64,000 bases of DNA from Sulfurovum sp. (lineage in GTDB: Bacteria > Campylobacterota > Campylobacteria > Campylobacterales > Sulfurovaceae). Under the pieces are notes generated by a model. That model made no database searches. It was not told the origin of the DNA and saw nothing but the letters and a program-made list of their open reading frames with translations. Positions 35,458-45,340 of this stretch are shown in pieces. Every line of letters begins with the position of its first letter. The first letter of the stretch is position 1. The position numbers and the translations under genes are program-made. The stretch is from positions 1 to 64,000 of the forward strand of contig JAMOTK010000065.1 in the NCBI GenBank assembly GCA_027062365.1, given 5' to 3'.

Positions 35458-36189
35458 ATGATTCCTAAACCTAAGACTTTGGAAGTTGTGACCCTGCAAC
35501 TCCCTGTCCAAGCACGGTATCAAGAAAATTTGGATGTGTTGTTATCTTACCTAGAGAGGTACAAAGAAAAACAAATTATTTTAGCCCCAGAAGTATGCCT
35601 AACGGGATTAGACTATGCACACATGACCACTGCTGCAAAATTTTCTGCTAAAGCACTGAAGATACTCAAAAAAGAGATTGATGAGCAGATTGTGGTCTTG
35701 ACCTTAGTGCTTGAAGATGGAGATGAGTTTATCAATCAAGCTGTGGTTATCCATAAGCATAAAATTATCCATAGACAAGATAAAGTCAAGCTTTTTAAAC
35801 TAGGGGATGAAGACCTTTATTTTAAAGAAGGAAAGAAAAAAAAGATTAAACCTTTTGAGATAGATGGAGTGAGCTATGCGATACTGGTTTGCTTTGAATT
35901 ACGGTTTAAAGAGTTATGGTCTCAAATAGAGGGTGTAGATGTGGTGCTTGTCCCTGCACGTTGGGGGAAGCTACGTAAAAAACATTTAGAAGTACTTTCT
36001 TCTGCTTTGGCTATCATGAATCAGTGCTATGTTATGGTATCCAATGCTTCTGATAGTGATATGGCATCTTCTTCTGCTATCATTAGCCCTTGTGGGATAC
36101 TATCAATGGATGATAGGCATGAAGCGATAGAGGGTATCGTTGATTTCCGAGAAATAAAAAAGATGCGTCGCTATATAGTGATAGATTAA
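35458..36189 (+). CDS. Nitrilase superfamily (carbon-nitrogen hydrolase) protein
   Basis: A 243-residue protein with the Glu-Lys-Cys triad of the superfamily: LAPEVCLTG (Glu near residue 43), HRQDKVKLF (Lys near 105) and LVCFELRF (Cys near 140). It is likely an amidase of some small amide; the substrate is not evident. The ATG at 35458 follows the nrdB stop by one base; the track start at 35446 would overlap nrdB by 11 bases, and neither has a strong Shine-Dalgarno sequence. Confidence 0.85.
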   Translation: MIPKPKTLEVVTLQLPVQARYQENLDVLLSYLERYKEKQIILAPEVCLTGLDYAHMTTAAKFSAKALKILKKEIDEQIVVLTLVLEDGDEFINQAVVIHKHKIIHRQDKVKLFKLGDEDLYFKEGKKKKIKPFEIDGVSYAILVCFELRFKELWSQIEGVDVVLVPARWGKLRKKHLEVLSSALAIMNQCYVMVSNASDSDMASSSAIISPCGILSMDDRHEAIEGIVDFREIKKMRRYIVID

Positions 36190-36207
36190 AAGCGTATTTA
36201 ACGAGAC

Positions 36208-36235
36208 TTTAGATAGTATTTCAATACTCTATAAT
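36208..36235 (+). promoter_or_regulatory. Probable promoter of pcm
   Basis: TTTAGA (36208-36213) and a perfect TATAAT (36230-36235) are 16 bases apart, about 43 bases before the pcm start. The spacer includes AGTATTTCAATACT, a perfect palindrome that might bind a regulator. Confidence 0.5.
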
Positions 36236-36277
36236 AAGGGGTTATGTTTCAAAACATGAGGATAGGATAATGAGTAT

Positions 36278-36913
36278 ATGATTAAAGCAAGACAACGAGA
36301 GAATCTCGTCATAGAGATAGAAAAACTTTTTCCATTAGACACTTGTGTCAAAAAAGCATTTTTATCGGTGGATAGAGAAACGTTTGTTCCTGCACAGTTT
36401 AAGCATCTTTCTTACAATCTTGATGCCCTTCCTTTATCGGCTAGGCAATGGATTTCTTCTCCTTTAACTGTAGCAAAGATGACACAATATCTGGAACTTG
36501 AAAATATTGATTCTGTACTTGAACTAGGCTGTGGATCTGGCTATCAAGCAGCGATTCTTTCTCAGATATGCCGTCGTGTCTTTACGATAGAACGTATCGA
36601 TGAACTTCTAAAAGAGGCAAAAGATACATTTTCCAAACTCGAAATGTATAATATCTTTACACACTTTGATGATGGACAACGTGGATGGAAACAATATGCC
36701 CCTTATGACCGTATTTTATTTTCGGCTACAGCAAAAGAGATACCCAAGGTACTTTTTGAACAACTTTCAGAGGGAGGTATCCTCCTTGCACCTATTGAGA
36801 AGTCTCCCAATAATCATATCTTGACACGCTATGACAAAAAAAATGGACGTATCCGTAGTACAGAGATAGAGCCATGCCTTTTTGTCCCTATCTTAGATGG
36901 CACACAAAAATAA
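36278..36913 (+). CDS. pcm: Protein-L-isoaspartate O-methyltransferase
   Basis: A 211-residue SAM methyltransferase that starts repair of damaged aspartate in proteins. Motif I is LELGCGSGYQAAIL (near residue 83-96). The upstream ARQWISSPLTVAKM corresponds to the family substrate loop (usually GQTISQP), and VFTIERIDEL and ILFSATAKEIP also fit. GGATA precedes the start at somewhat long spacing. The ChaA-like antiporter gene follows 15 bases later. Confidence 0.88.
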   Translation: MIKARQRENLVIEIEKLFPLDTCVKKAFLSVDRETFVPAQFKHLSYNLDALPLSARQWISSPLTVAKMTQYLELENIDSVLELGCGSGYQAAILSQICRRVFTIERIDELLKEAKDTFSKLEMYNIFTHFDDGQRGWKQYAPYDRILFSATAKEIPKVLFEQLSEGGILLAPIEKSPNNHILTRYDKKNGRIRSTEIEPCLFVPILDGTQK

Positions 36914-36928
36914 AAAACAGGAAAAATT

Positions 36929-38017
36929 ATGCAACTACTAAAAAAATTCTCAAAAGAGTATAGTCTCTTTTTAGCAATATTTACTTTTTTTATCATTGGT
37001 TACTTTGAACATACGCTTATACAGAGTACAGTAGGTAATTTAATAGGCTTTGGTGTTTTGTTTGCTGTGATTATTTATACTGCCATGTCCGTAGCACATC
37101 ATGCCGAAATGTTGGCAGAAAAGTTTGGTGAGCCTTATGGTACGCTTATTTTGACTATCTCTGCTGTCGTTGTAGAGATAGTGATTATCGTGATTATGAT
37201 GATGCATGACAAAAACCCTGTCTTAGCTCGTGACACTATCTATGCTGCGTTGATGCTCGATATCAATGGATTGCTAGGTATTGCTGCGATTATTGGAGGT
37301 ATCAAGTATGGTGAGCAACCTTATAATGTAGATTCCTCTAATTCGTATCTCTCTATGTTACTCGTAGCTATTGGTATAGCGATGGTTTTGCCCCATTTTA
37401 TAGATGTGGAGCATCACAATATGTTTATGCTTTTTAATGTGATTACTTTTACCTTACTTTATATTGTATTTACACGGATTCAACTGACTTCTCATAAGTA
37501 CTTTTTTGAACATGATATGAAAGAAGAAACCTGTAAAAAAGAGAAATCATGTACAACACATAAAGAGATAGATGCAAGGTATCATAGTATTAACCTTGTC
37601 CTATCCATCATAGTCATAGGTGCATTAGCAGAGGTACTCTCTATCTTTATGGGCAATACTTTAGCCACATTTGGATTACCTTTAGCGATTGGGGCAGTGG
37701 GTGTTGCTGTGATTTCTGCTGCACCAGAGCTTATCACTGCTGTACGTGCTGCTGTAGATAATCGTATGCAAACAGTCATTAATATTGCACTAGGGGCTTC
37801 TTTAGCTACGGTGTTGCTTACTATCCCTGCTGTGATAGTCGTTACAAAAATCTATGGTATGGAGCTAGACCTTTCTTTGACTCCTTTACAAGGTGTAATG
37901 ATAGGGTTGACCCTTTTAGTCAGTATCGTGAATTTTAACGATGGTGAAACCAATGTTCTTGAAGGGTTTTTACACTTTATTTTATTTATCGTTTTTGTCT
38001 TTTTATTGTTTGTGTAA
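36929..38017 (+). CDS. chaA: Calcium/cation:proton antiporter, ChaA-like
   Basis: A 362-residue polytopic protein with about eleven transmembrane helices. It carries the two CaCA repeats: one around AEKFGEPYGTLILTISAVVVEIVIIVIMM (near residue 60-90) and one around ISAAPELITAVRAAVDNRMQTVINIALGAS (near 258-290), each with an acidic residue expected to bind the cation. A His/Cys/Lys-rich cytoplasmic loop (EETCKKEKSCTTHKE) separates the halves and might bind metal. Expected to expel Ca2+, Na+ or K+ in exchange for protons. Confidence 0.88.
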   Translation: MQLLKKFSKEYSLFLAIFTFFIIGYFEHTLIQSTVGNLIGFGVLFAVIIYTAMSVAHHAEMLAEKFGEPYGTLILTISAVVVEIVIIVIMMMHDKNPVLARDTIYAALMLDINGLLGIAAIIGGIKYGEQPYNVDSSNSYLSMLLVAIGIAMVLPHFIDVEHHNMFMLFNVITFTLLYIVFTRIQLTSHKYFFEHDMKEETCKKEKSCTTHKEIDARYHSINLVLSIIVIGALAEVLSIFMGNTLATFGLPLAIGAVGVAVISAAPELITAVRAAVDNRMQTVINIALGASLATVLLTIPAVIVVTKIYGMELDLSLTPLQGVMIGLTLLVSIVNFNDGETNVLEGFLHFILFIVFVFLLFV

Positions 38018-38029
38018 CAGAGGAATGCT

Positions 38030-40513
38030 ATGAATAAATTATTTATTGCCTTTCTCTCTTTTATTGTTATTGTTCTTTCTGTTCTTATTGCGATACGACT
38101 TTTTATCTTTAGTGATAGTGGCAATGATACTATCAAGAGCTATATACAAACTTCTTTAGAACAAAAGACAGGACTGCCTGTAGATATATATGATTTTAGT
38201 TTAGATGAAAATAAAATAAAGTTTTCTCTTAAAATCAATAAAGAAATAGACGTAGATGTCATTACACAATACAATATTTTATCTCAATCTTTTGATGGTA
38301 TTTATCATATTTACAGTAAAAAATTTAACTATAAGGGGTTTGCTTTACGCCATGCTGATTTACGTGGACGTTTTACTGGGGCATCTGATGATATGCAAAT
38401 CACAGGTACAGGCAGGGTACTAGATGCAAATCTAAGCTATCGTTTACACATGGAAGAGAGTGCGTTTCAACATATAGAAGTACAGATGAAAGCACTTAAT
38501 ATCTCTGAGGTATTTGCACTTCTAGGCGAGGACTCTCTTCTTGAGGGTACGGTAGATATGAATGTATACTTACCACATATTGGAGAATCTTCAGCCAAAG
38601 GGCATGGAAAAATTATTTTACATAAATCTTTTTTTAATAGAGAAAAAATAGCCCAAAAATATGACATATCCCTACCCAAAGATAGTTATGTCATAGGTGA
38701 TATTGATATGAAGCTAGAAGGCAAAGAGTTAAGCTGTGTCTCTCAACTAGAAGGTAATCTTTTTAGCTTACGTAGTGATAATGCATCTTTTAATGTATCC
38801 AATAGAACCTTTGAAGCTCAGTATAAAATGGATGTGAATAATTTAAATCTTTTTACCCAAAATAAGCTCAGAGGTGCATTTAAGCTAGAAGGTAAAATAG
38901 AAGCAGATAAAGAGAAGTTTCATATAATGGGGGCTAGTCATTCGTGGGGAGGTATACTAGTCTTTGATAAAACAGATGTCTTTACTTTACGCTTTGATAA
39001 TTTAGCATTAGAAAAGGTGCTTTATGCTACTAAACAGCCCTCTTTTGCTAAGGGCGTACTTAGTGGAGGGATTAATAATTTTAAAGACCTAAAACAAGGT
39101 CAATATACATTAGAGATAAAAGAGGGTACTTTTATCGCAGATGTCTTCAAAAAGCAATGGGGATATGAAATACCGAGTATGAATGACTTTACTTTAGCTT
39201 CACAAGGATACATTGTCAAAGACTTTGTAGAGATGAAAAGTATCCTCAACTCAACGTTGGGTGATTTAGATTTAGCCAAAGGTAAATATCTATTAAAAGA
39301 TAAATCATTTTCTACCTCTTATGCACTTTTTTTACCCAATATAGGGCTACTGATACATGACAATATGGCAGTCAAACGAGGCTATATTCGTGCAAATGGA
39401 GAAGCTACTTTATCAGAAGAGTCTCGTATTGTAGGAAAATTAGAAGGTTTAGGAGGAGTCGTAGATTTTGAATATACGCCTAAAGACCTCAACGTAGAAG
39501 CCCCTGACCTCTTTATTGAAAAAATTCTTTCTTTGTCTGATTTACCACGCTATGTCAAGGGCAAAGTATTGACCAAAGTAACAATGCATGATATGAAAAA
39601 GAGAGAAGGGAAGTTTTCTATCAGTAGTGATGACCTTATGACTCAACCACGTATCATAGAAAAAATAATAGGTAAACCTATAGCGATTAAAATGCAGATG
39701 AGAGCTGAAGGAAATGTAACCAAAGAAAAAGTAAGATTGTCTGCATTGTTTTATAATGATATGGCAAAATTTTCTTTAGATAATATGCGTATTGACAGAA
39801 AAAATAAAACAGTAAAGAGTGAGTATCTTTTAGATATTTTAGAATTGAAAAATGCCTATGCCTTAACCAATAGAAAGCTATATGGCCCTATGAAAATTGT
39901 AGGTACGCTCTCTAAAGAAAAGGAGCTTGAGATCATAGGCTATACCCATTCTTTAGGTGGAGAGATAAGCTTTTTACAAAGAGAGCATGACATCGTTACA
40001 GATATTAACACCGTTTCTTTAGATAATATCATTGCTTTATTTGGGCATGATAGATGGGTAAATGGAGATGTACGAGGAAATATAGAGTACAATAGCAAAG
40101 AGAAGATAGGTACAGTTGATCTTAATATTTCTAAGTTTCAAATTATCTCTAACAGTAGTACAAAGATGCTCAAAACGATTATTGGCAAAGACCCCTCACG
40201 CATTATCTATCGCACTACCACACTTTACGCAGAGATAGAAAAAAACATTATAGAATATACATTGTTAGCAGAAGGTAGTCACTCTACGATAGAAATCATC
40301 AATGGACTTATAGATAGAAAATCCAATACACATAGAGCATATATTACATTCACCTACGAGGACTATGAAATAACAGGCGAAATCAAAGGAAGCATAGACC
40401 ATCCAACACTAAGTATCGACCCTACAGCACTCCTACAAAGTCCACTAGGCGAAAAGATACAAGATAAAGTAGATAAAGCCTTGGGTGGATTTTTAAAAGG
40501 GTTTAAATTTTAA
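38030..40513 (+). CDS. AsmA-like large periplasmic protein
   Basis: An 827-residue protein with one N-terminal membrane helix (about residues 4-26) and a long beta-rich periplasmic part with repeated short amphipathic strands. The end, from about residue 735 (NGLIDRKSNTHRAYITFTYEDYEITGEIKGSIDHPTLSIDP), is the usual AsmA/YhdP/TamB-type C-terminus, which ends in a predicted amphipathic helix (KVDKALGGFLKGFKF). Such proteins are thought to bridge the envelope and move phospholipids to the outer membrane. It starts 12 bases after chaA. Family membership is by overall pattern. Confidence 0.7.
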   Translation: MNKLFIAFLSFIVIVLSVLIAIRLFIFSDSGNDTIKSYIQTSLEQKTGLPVDIYDFSLDENKIKFSLKINKEIDVDVITQYNILSQSFDGIYHIYSKKFNYKGFALRHADLRGRFTGASDDMQITGTGRVLDANLSYRLHMEESAFQHIEVQMKALNISEVFALLGEDSLLEGTVDMNVYLPHIGESSAKGHGKIILHKSFFNREKIAQKYDISLPKDSYVIGDIDMKLEGKELSCVSQLEGNLFSLRSDNASFNVSNRTFEAQYKMDVNNLNLFTQNKLRGAFKLEGKIEADKEKFHIMGASHSWGGILVFDKTDVFTLRFDNLALEKVLYATKQPSFAKGVLSGGINNFKDLKQGQYTLEIKEGTFIADVFKKQWGYEIPSMNDFTLASQGYIVKDFVEMKSILNSTLGDLDLAKGKYLLKDKSFSTSYALFLPNIGLLIHDNMAVKRGYIRANGEATLSEESRIVGKLEGLGGVVDFEYTPKDLNVEAPDLFIEKILSLSDLPRYVKGKVLTKVTMHDMKKREGKFSISSDDLMTQPRIIEKIIGKPIAIKMQMRAEGNVTKEKVRLSALFYNDMAKFSLDNMRIDRKNKTVKSEYLLDILELKNAYALTNRKLYGPMKIVGTLSKEKELEIIGYTHSLGGEISFLQREHDIVTDINTVSLDNIIALFGHDRWVNGDVRGNIEYNSKEKIGTVDLNISKFQIISNSSTKMLKTIIGKDPSRIIYRTTTLYAEIEKNIIEYTLLAEGSHSTIEIINGLIDRKSNTHRAYITFTYEDYEITGEIKGSIDHPTLSIDPTALLQSPLGEKIQDKVDKALGGFLKGFKF

Positions 40514-40610
40514 GAATAAGTGATGATTATGTTTAATTTGGTTATGATTTTAGAATACATACTTTTAAAAGTGAGAGGGTAGCTAATATGATAAAAAGTG
40601 ATTTTAGATA

Positions 40611-41543
40611 ATGGATAAAAATTCAAAAATATATATCGCAGGGCATCGAGGTTTAGTAGGTTCGGCTATTGTAGCAAATCTAAAAGCAAAAGGCTATCAT
40701 AATTTAGTCTATAGAACACATGAGGAACTAGACCTTATCACACAGCAAGACGTAGCAGACTTTTTTGAAAAAGAAAAGCCAGAGTATGTGATACTAGCTG
40801 CTGCTAAAGTAGGGGGTATTATTGCCAATAATACCTATAGGGCTGAATTTATTTATGAAAATCTGCAAGTTCAAAACAATGTTATCCATCAGAGTTATCT
40901 GCATAATGTCAAAAAATTACTCTTTTTAGGAAGTACCTGTATCTATCCTAAGTATTGCCCTCAGCCGATGAGTGAAGAGAGTTTACTTACTTCTGAACTT
41001 GAATACACCAATGAACCCTATGCAATAGCCAAAATCGCAGGAATAAAGATGTGTGAGAGTTATAATATTCAATATGGAACAAATTTTATCTCTGTTATGC
41101 CTACTAATTTGTATGGTAAAAATGATAATTTTGACTTAGAAACTTCTCATGTGCTTCCTGCACTTCTTCGTAAGATGCACGAAGCAAAAGTAGCAAATAA
41201 GCCTCATGTAGAAATATGGGGAAGTGGTAGCCCTAGACGAGAATTTATGTATAATGAAGATATGGCAGATGCTTGTGTATTTTTACTAGAGAAGAAAGAA
41301 AGACAAAATACCCATATTAACATCGGTACAGGTGTTGATATATCTATCAAAGAATTGGCATTACTCATCAAAAAGATAGTAGGCTTTAAAGGTGAATTGA
41401 AATTTGATACAAGCAAACCTGATGGTACACTACTCAAACTTACCAACCCTTCTAAGTTACACGCATTGGGGTGGAAGCATAAGGTAGGCTTAGAAGAAGG
41501 AGTAGAACGTGTGTATCACTGGTACTTGGAGAATGTGAAGTGA
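40611..41543 (+). CDS. fcl: GDP-L-fucose synthase
   Basis: A 310-residue SDR enzyme. NAD(P) motif GHRGLVGSAI at residues 12-21, the catalytic Ser in GSTCIYPKYCPQPM, the Tyr-Lys pair in YAIAKIAG, and the SPRREFMY substrate loop are all typical of Fcl/WcaG. It turns GDP-4-keto-6-deoxymannose into GDP-L-fucose. The partner gmd is not in the window. It is the first gene of a 23-kb same-strand glycan region. Confidence 0.92.
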   Translation: MDKNSKIYIAGHRGLVGSAIVANLKAKGYHNLVYRTHEELDLITQQDVADFFEKEKPEYVILAAAKVGGIIANNTYRAEFIYENLQVQNNVIHQSYLHNVKKLLFLGSTCIYPKYCPQPMSEESLLTSELEYTNEPYAIAKIAGIKMCESYNIQYGTNFISVMPTNLYGKNDNFDLETSHVLPALLRKMHEAKVANKPHVEIWGSGSPRREFMYNEDMADACVFLLEKKERQNTHINIGTGVDISIKELALLIKKIVGFKGELKFDTSKPDGTLLKLTNPSKLHALGWKHKVGLEEGVERVYHWYLENVK

Positions 41544-41555
41544 ATAATAGAATGA

Positions 41556-42551
<996 letters not shown>

Positions 42552-42552
42552 T

Positions 42553-43677
42553 ATGAACTTTATCCCCTATGGTAAGCAAAGTATTGATAAAGATGATATA
42601 GAGAGTGTTGTTGAAACTCTTAACTCTGATTTTCTAACAACTGGACCTAAAGTAAAAGAGTTTGAAGAGGCTATTGCTTCTTATTGTGTGGCAAAGTATT
42701 GTGTAGTTGTAGCGAATGGCACAGGTGCTTTACATCTTGCTTCTTTGGCTCTATTAAAAAGAGGTGATAGAGTGATTACTACTCCAAACTCATTTTTAGC
42801 CACTTCTAATTCTATCCTTTATGTTGGGGCAGAGCCTATATTTGTAGATATTACAAATGATGGAAATATAGATCTGGATTTATGTGAAGAGGAGTTAAAA
42901 AAAGACAGTGCTATAAAGGCTATCTATGCTGTGGCTTTTAGTGGTAATATGGTAAACCAAGAAAAATTAGCCTATTTAAGAGAAAAATATAATATAAAAA
43001 TATTAGAGGATAATGCTCATGCTATTGGAGCAGTTTATAATGGAATAAAAGCAGGAAGTTGTATTAATTCTGATTGTTCTATCTTTTCTTTTCATCCCGT
43101 GAAGCATTTAACCACAGGAGAGGGTGGCGCGATTACTACGAACTCTAAATCGATTTATGAGGAGCTTTTAACTCTTAGAGGTCATGGAATGGTAAAAACT
43201 CCTGATATGAAACCTTGGGAGTATGAGATGAGAGAGCTTGGATTTAATTATAGAATAACTGATATTCAGTGTGCTTTGGGACTTTCTCAACTCAATAAAT
43301 TAGATAGTTTTATAGAAAGACGTATAAAAATTGCTCAAAGATATGATACAGCTTTTGAAAAAACTTTTATCAAACCTCTCTATCTTTTTGATGAAAAATC
43401 TTCCTATCATCTCTATGTAGTTCAAGTTGATTTTAGAAAACTAAATATTTCTAAAGAAGAACTATTTATTAAAATGAGAAAAAAAAGTATAGGGTTACAG
43501 CTTCATTATATACCTATCAATAAGCAACCATACTATAAAGCTTTAGGCTATGGAGAGGCAAGAACTCCTATGATGGATAAATATTATGAAGAGTGTTTTT
43601 CTTTACCTATATTTCCAAAATTGAGTGATGATGAGCAGAAGTATGTTATTGAGTCTCTCTTTGAGGTACTTAAATGA
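42553..43677 (+). CDS. pseC: UDP-4-amino-4,6-dideoxy-N-acetyl-L-altrosamine transaminase, PseC
   Basis: A 374-residue DegT/DnrJ/EryC1 aminotransferase. It begins FIPYGKQSIDKDDIESV, and the PLP lysine is in FSFHPVKHLTTGEGGAI (near residue 182). It performs the second step of pseudaminic acid synthesis. The gene overlaps the aldo/keto reductase start by four bases. Confidence 0.95.
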   Translation: MNFIPYGKQSIDKDDIESVVETLNSDFLTTGPKVKEFEEAIASYCVAKYCVVVANGTGALHLASLALLKRGDRVITTPNSFLATSNSILYVGAEPIFVDITNDGNIDLDLCEEELKKDSAIKAIYAVAFSGNMVNQEKLAYLREKYNIKILEDNAHAIGAVYNGIKAGSCINSDCSIFSFHPVKHLTTGEGGAITTNSKSIYEELLTLRGHGMVKTPDMKPWEYEMRELGFNYRITDIQCALGLSQLNKLDSFIERRIKIAQRYDTAFEKTFIKPLYLFDEKSSYHLYVVQVDFRKLNISKEELFIKMRKKSIGLQLHYIPINKQPYYKALGYGEARTPMMDKYYEECFSLPIFPKLSDDEQKYVIESLFEVLK

Positions 43678-44573
43678 GATTTATAGAGTATAGAGGAGAT
43701 AAGATTTCAAAATTATCTTTGGGAACGGTACAGTTTGGATTGGATTATGGTATTGCAAATAGTAGTGGTCAACCAAATCAAGAAGATGTAAATAGAATAA
43801 TTGAGTATCTTTATAAAAATAAGATAAACTGCTTTGACACGGCACAAGCTTATGGTAATTCAGAAGAAGTATTAGGAAGAGCTATTAAAGATAAAGCTGA
43901 ACTCTTTATTATCTCAAAACTCAAATCAGATATTTTTAAAAAAAATGCTATTAAAAATGTTGAACAATCTCTAAAAAATCTAAATATCTCCTCTCTCTAT
44001 GCTCTACTCCTACATGATAGCGAGCTACTCTTTAATTGGTCAGATGAGTATGCGGTGATTATTAACAAGTTAAAAGAGAGTCAAAGGATAAAATATTTTG
44101 GTGTTTCTATCTATAATGACATAGATTTTGAGTTGGCTTTGGAGAATAGATATATAGAGTTTATTCAAATACCATTTAATATATTTGACCAAAGAGCCAT
44201 TACGCAAGGTTGGCTAGAGAAAGCTAAAAAACATAATAAATTGATTTTTATACGGAGTATCTTTCTTCAAGGGCTTTTTTTTATAGATAGAAATAATCTA
44301 CCTAAAAATTTAGAACAAGCCAAAGAGCCATTAAAATTATTTGATAAATATAGTAAAAAATTAGATATGAGTATAGGCGAACTTGCATTGAGTTTTGTAG
44401 ACTCTGTGGCTACAGATTCACTTTTGCTTTTTGGTTGTGATAATATTGAACAGGCAAAAGAGGATATACTAAATTATAATCAATTAAAGAGACTTGATGG
44501 TCAGAGTATTGCAGATATTACTAAAAGTTTTAAAGATGTTGACGAATCTATCTATAATCCTACAAAGTGGTAG
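43674..44573 (+). CDS. Aldo/keto reductase in the Pse operon
   Basis: A 299-residue AKR-fold oxidoreductase. The catalytic residues can be seen: Asp and Tyr in CFDTAQAYGNSE, Lys in IISKLK, His in LLLHDSE. The N-terminus SLGTVQFGLDYGIAN is typical of AKR proteins found in nonulosonate clusters. It is not one of the six canonical Pse enzymes. It lies between pseC and an SpsF-type gene, in a four-base overlap, so a role in making a modified nonulosonate is inferred. The substrate is unknown. Confidence 0.82.
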   Translation: MRFIEYRGDKISKLSLGTVQFGLDYGIANSSGQPNQEDVNRIIEYLYKNKINCFDTAQAYGNSEEVLGRAIKDKAELFIISKLKSDIFKKNAIKNVEQSLKNLNISSLYALLLHDSELLFNWSDEYAVIINKLKESQRIKYFGVSIYNDIDFELALENRYIEFIQIPFNIFDQRAITQGWLEKAKKHNKLIFIRSIFLQGLFFIDRNNLPKNLEQAKEPLKLFDKYSKKLDMSIGELALSFVDSVATDSLLLFGCDNIEQAKEDILNYNQLKRLDGQSIADITKSFKDVDESIYNPTKW

Positions 44574-44575
44574 AT

Positions 44576-45340
44576 ATGAATAGAAAAATAATTGCCCTTT
44601 TACAAGCTAGAACAGACTCTACAAGGTTACCTAAAAAGGTTCTTAAAATTATTTTAGATAAGCCAATGATTATTCATCAACTACAAAGGACTCAGAAATC
44701 AAAATATATAGATAAATTAATTTTGGTTACTAGTAATCAAGATAGTGATAGCCAATTAGCAACTATCGTAAAAAAATATAATTTTAATATCTATAGAGGT
44801 GATAAGGATAATGTATTAAAACGCTTTTATAGTATTGCAGAAGAGTTGAAATTATCAGAAGATGATATTATTGTTAGGCTTACAGGGGATTGCCCTCTAC
44901 ATGATGCTATGGTTATTGATGAATCAATAGAGGCTTTTATGAAATCAGACTGTGACTACTTAGCAAATTGTATTGAGCCTATATATCCTGATGGCTTAGA
45001 TGTAGAAGTTTTTAATTTTAAAAGTTTAAAAGAGGCATATAATAGTGCCACACTAAATTTTCAAAGAGAGCATGTTACACCCTATATCCGAGATAGTGGT
45101 CTATTTAGAGTTATGAATTTGAACAGAGAACCAATTCATATTAACTGGCGATTAACAGTAGATGAAGAAAATGATTTGAAGCTTATTGTAAAAATATATG
45201 AACATTTTAATTCTACCTATTTTTCATTTAAAGAAATCATAAAATTTTTAGAACAAAACGGTGAGTTATTACAATTAAATAATAAAACAAATAGAAATGA
45301 AGGCTATTTAAAATCTTTAAGGGAAGACAATGATAAATAA
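44576..45340 (+). CDS. SpsF-type nucleotidyltransferase (candidate CMP-nonulosonate synthetase)
   Basis: A 254-residue protein of the SpsF branch of cytidylyltransferases. It has ALLQARTDSTRLPKKVL at the N-terminus (nucleotide-binding loop) and VRLTGDCPLHD with the metal-binding Asp near residue 103, then a C-terminal DYLANCIEPIYPDGLDVEVF region. It takes the place in the operon where pseF is expected, but is not a classical PseF (which begins A-I-V-L-A-R-S-S-S-K-R). It may activate the nonulosonic acid with CTP or activate another precursor. ATG 44576 follows the previous stop; the track GTG at 44567 overlaps it. Confidence 0.75.
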   Translation: MNRKIIALLQARTDSTRLPKKVLKIILDKPMIIHQLQRTQKSKYIDKLILVTSNQDSDSQLATIVKKYNFNIYRGDKDNVLKRFYSIAEELKLSEDDIIVRLTGDCPLHDAMVIDESIEAFMKSDCDYLANCIEPIYPDGLDVEVFNFKSLKEAYNSATLNFQREHVTPYIRDSGLFRVMNLNREPIHINWRLTVDEENDLKLIVKIYEHFNSTYFSFKEIIKFLEQNGELLQLNNKTNRNEGYLKSLREDNDK

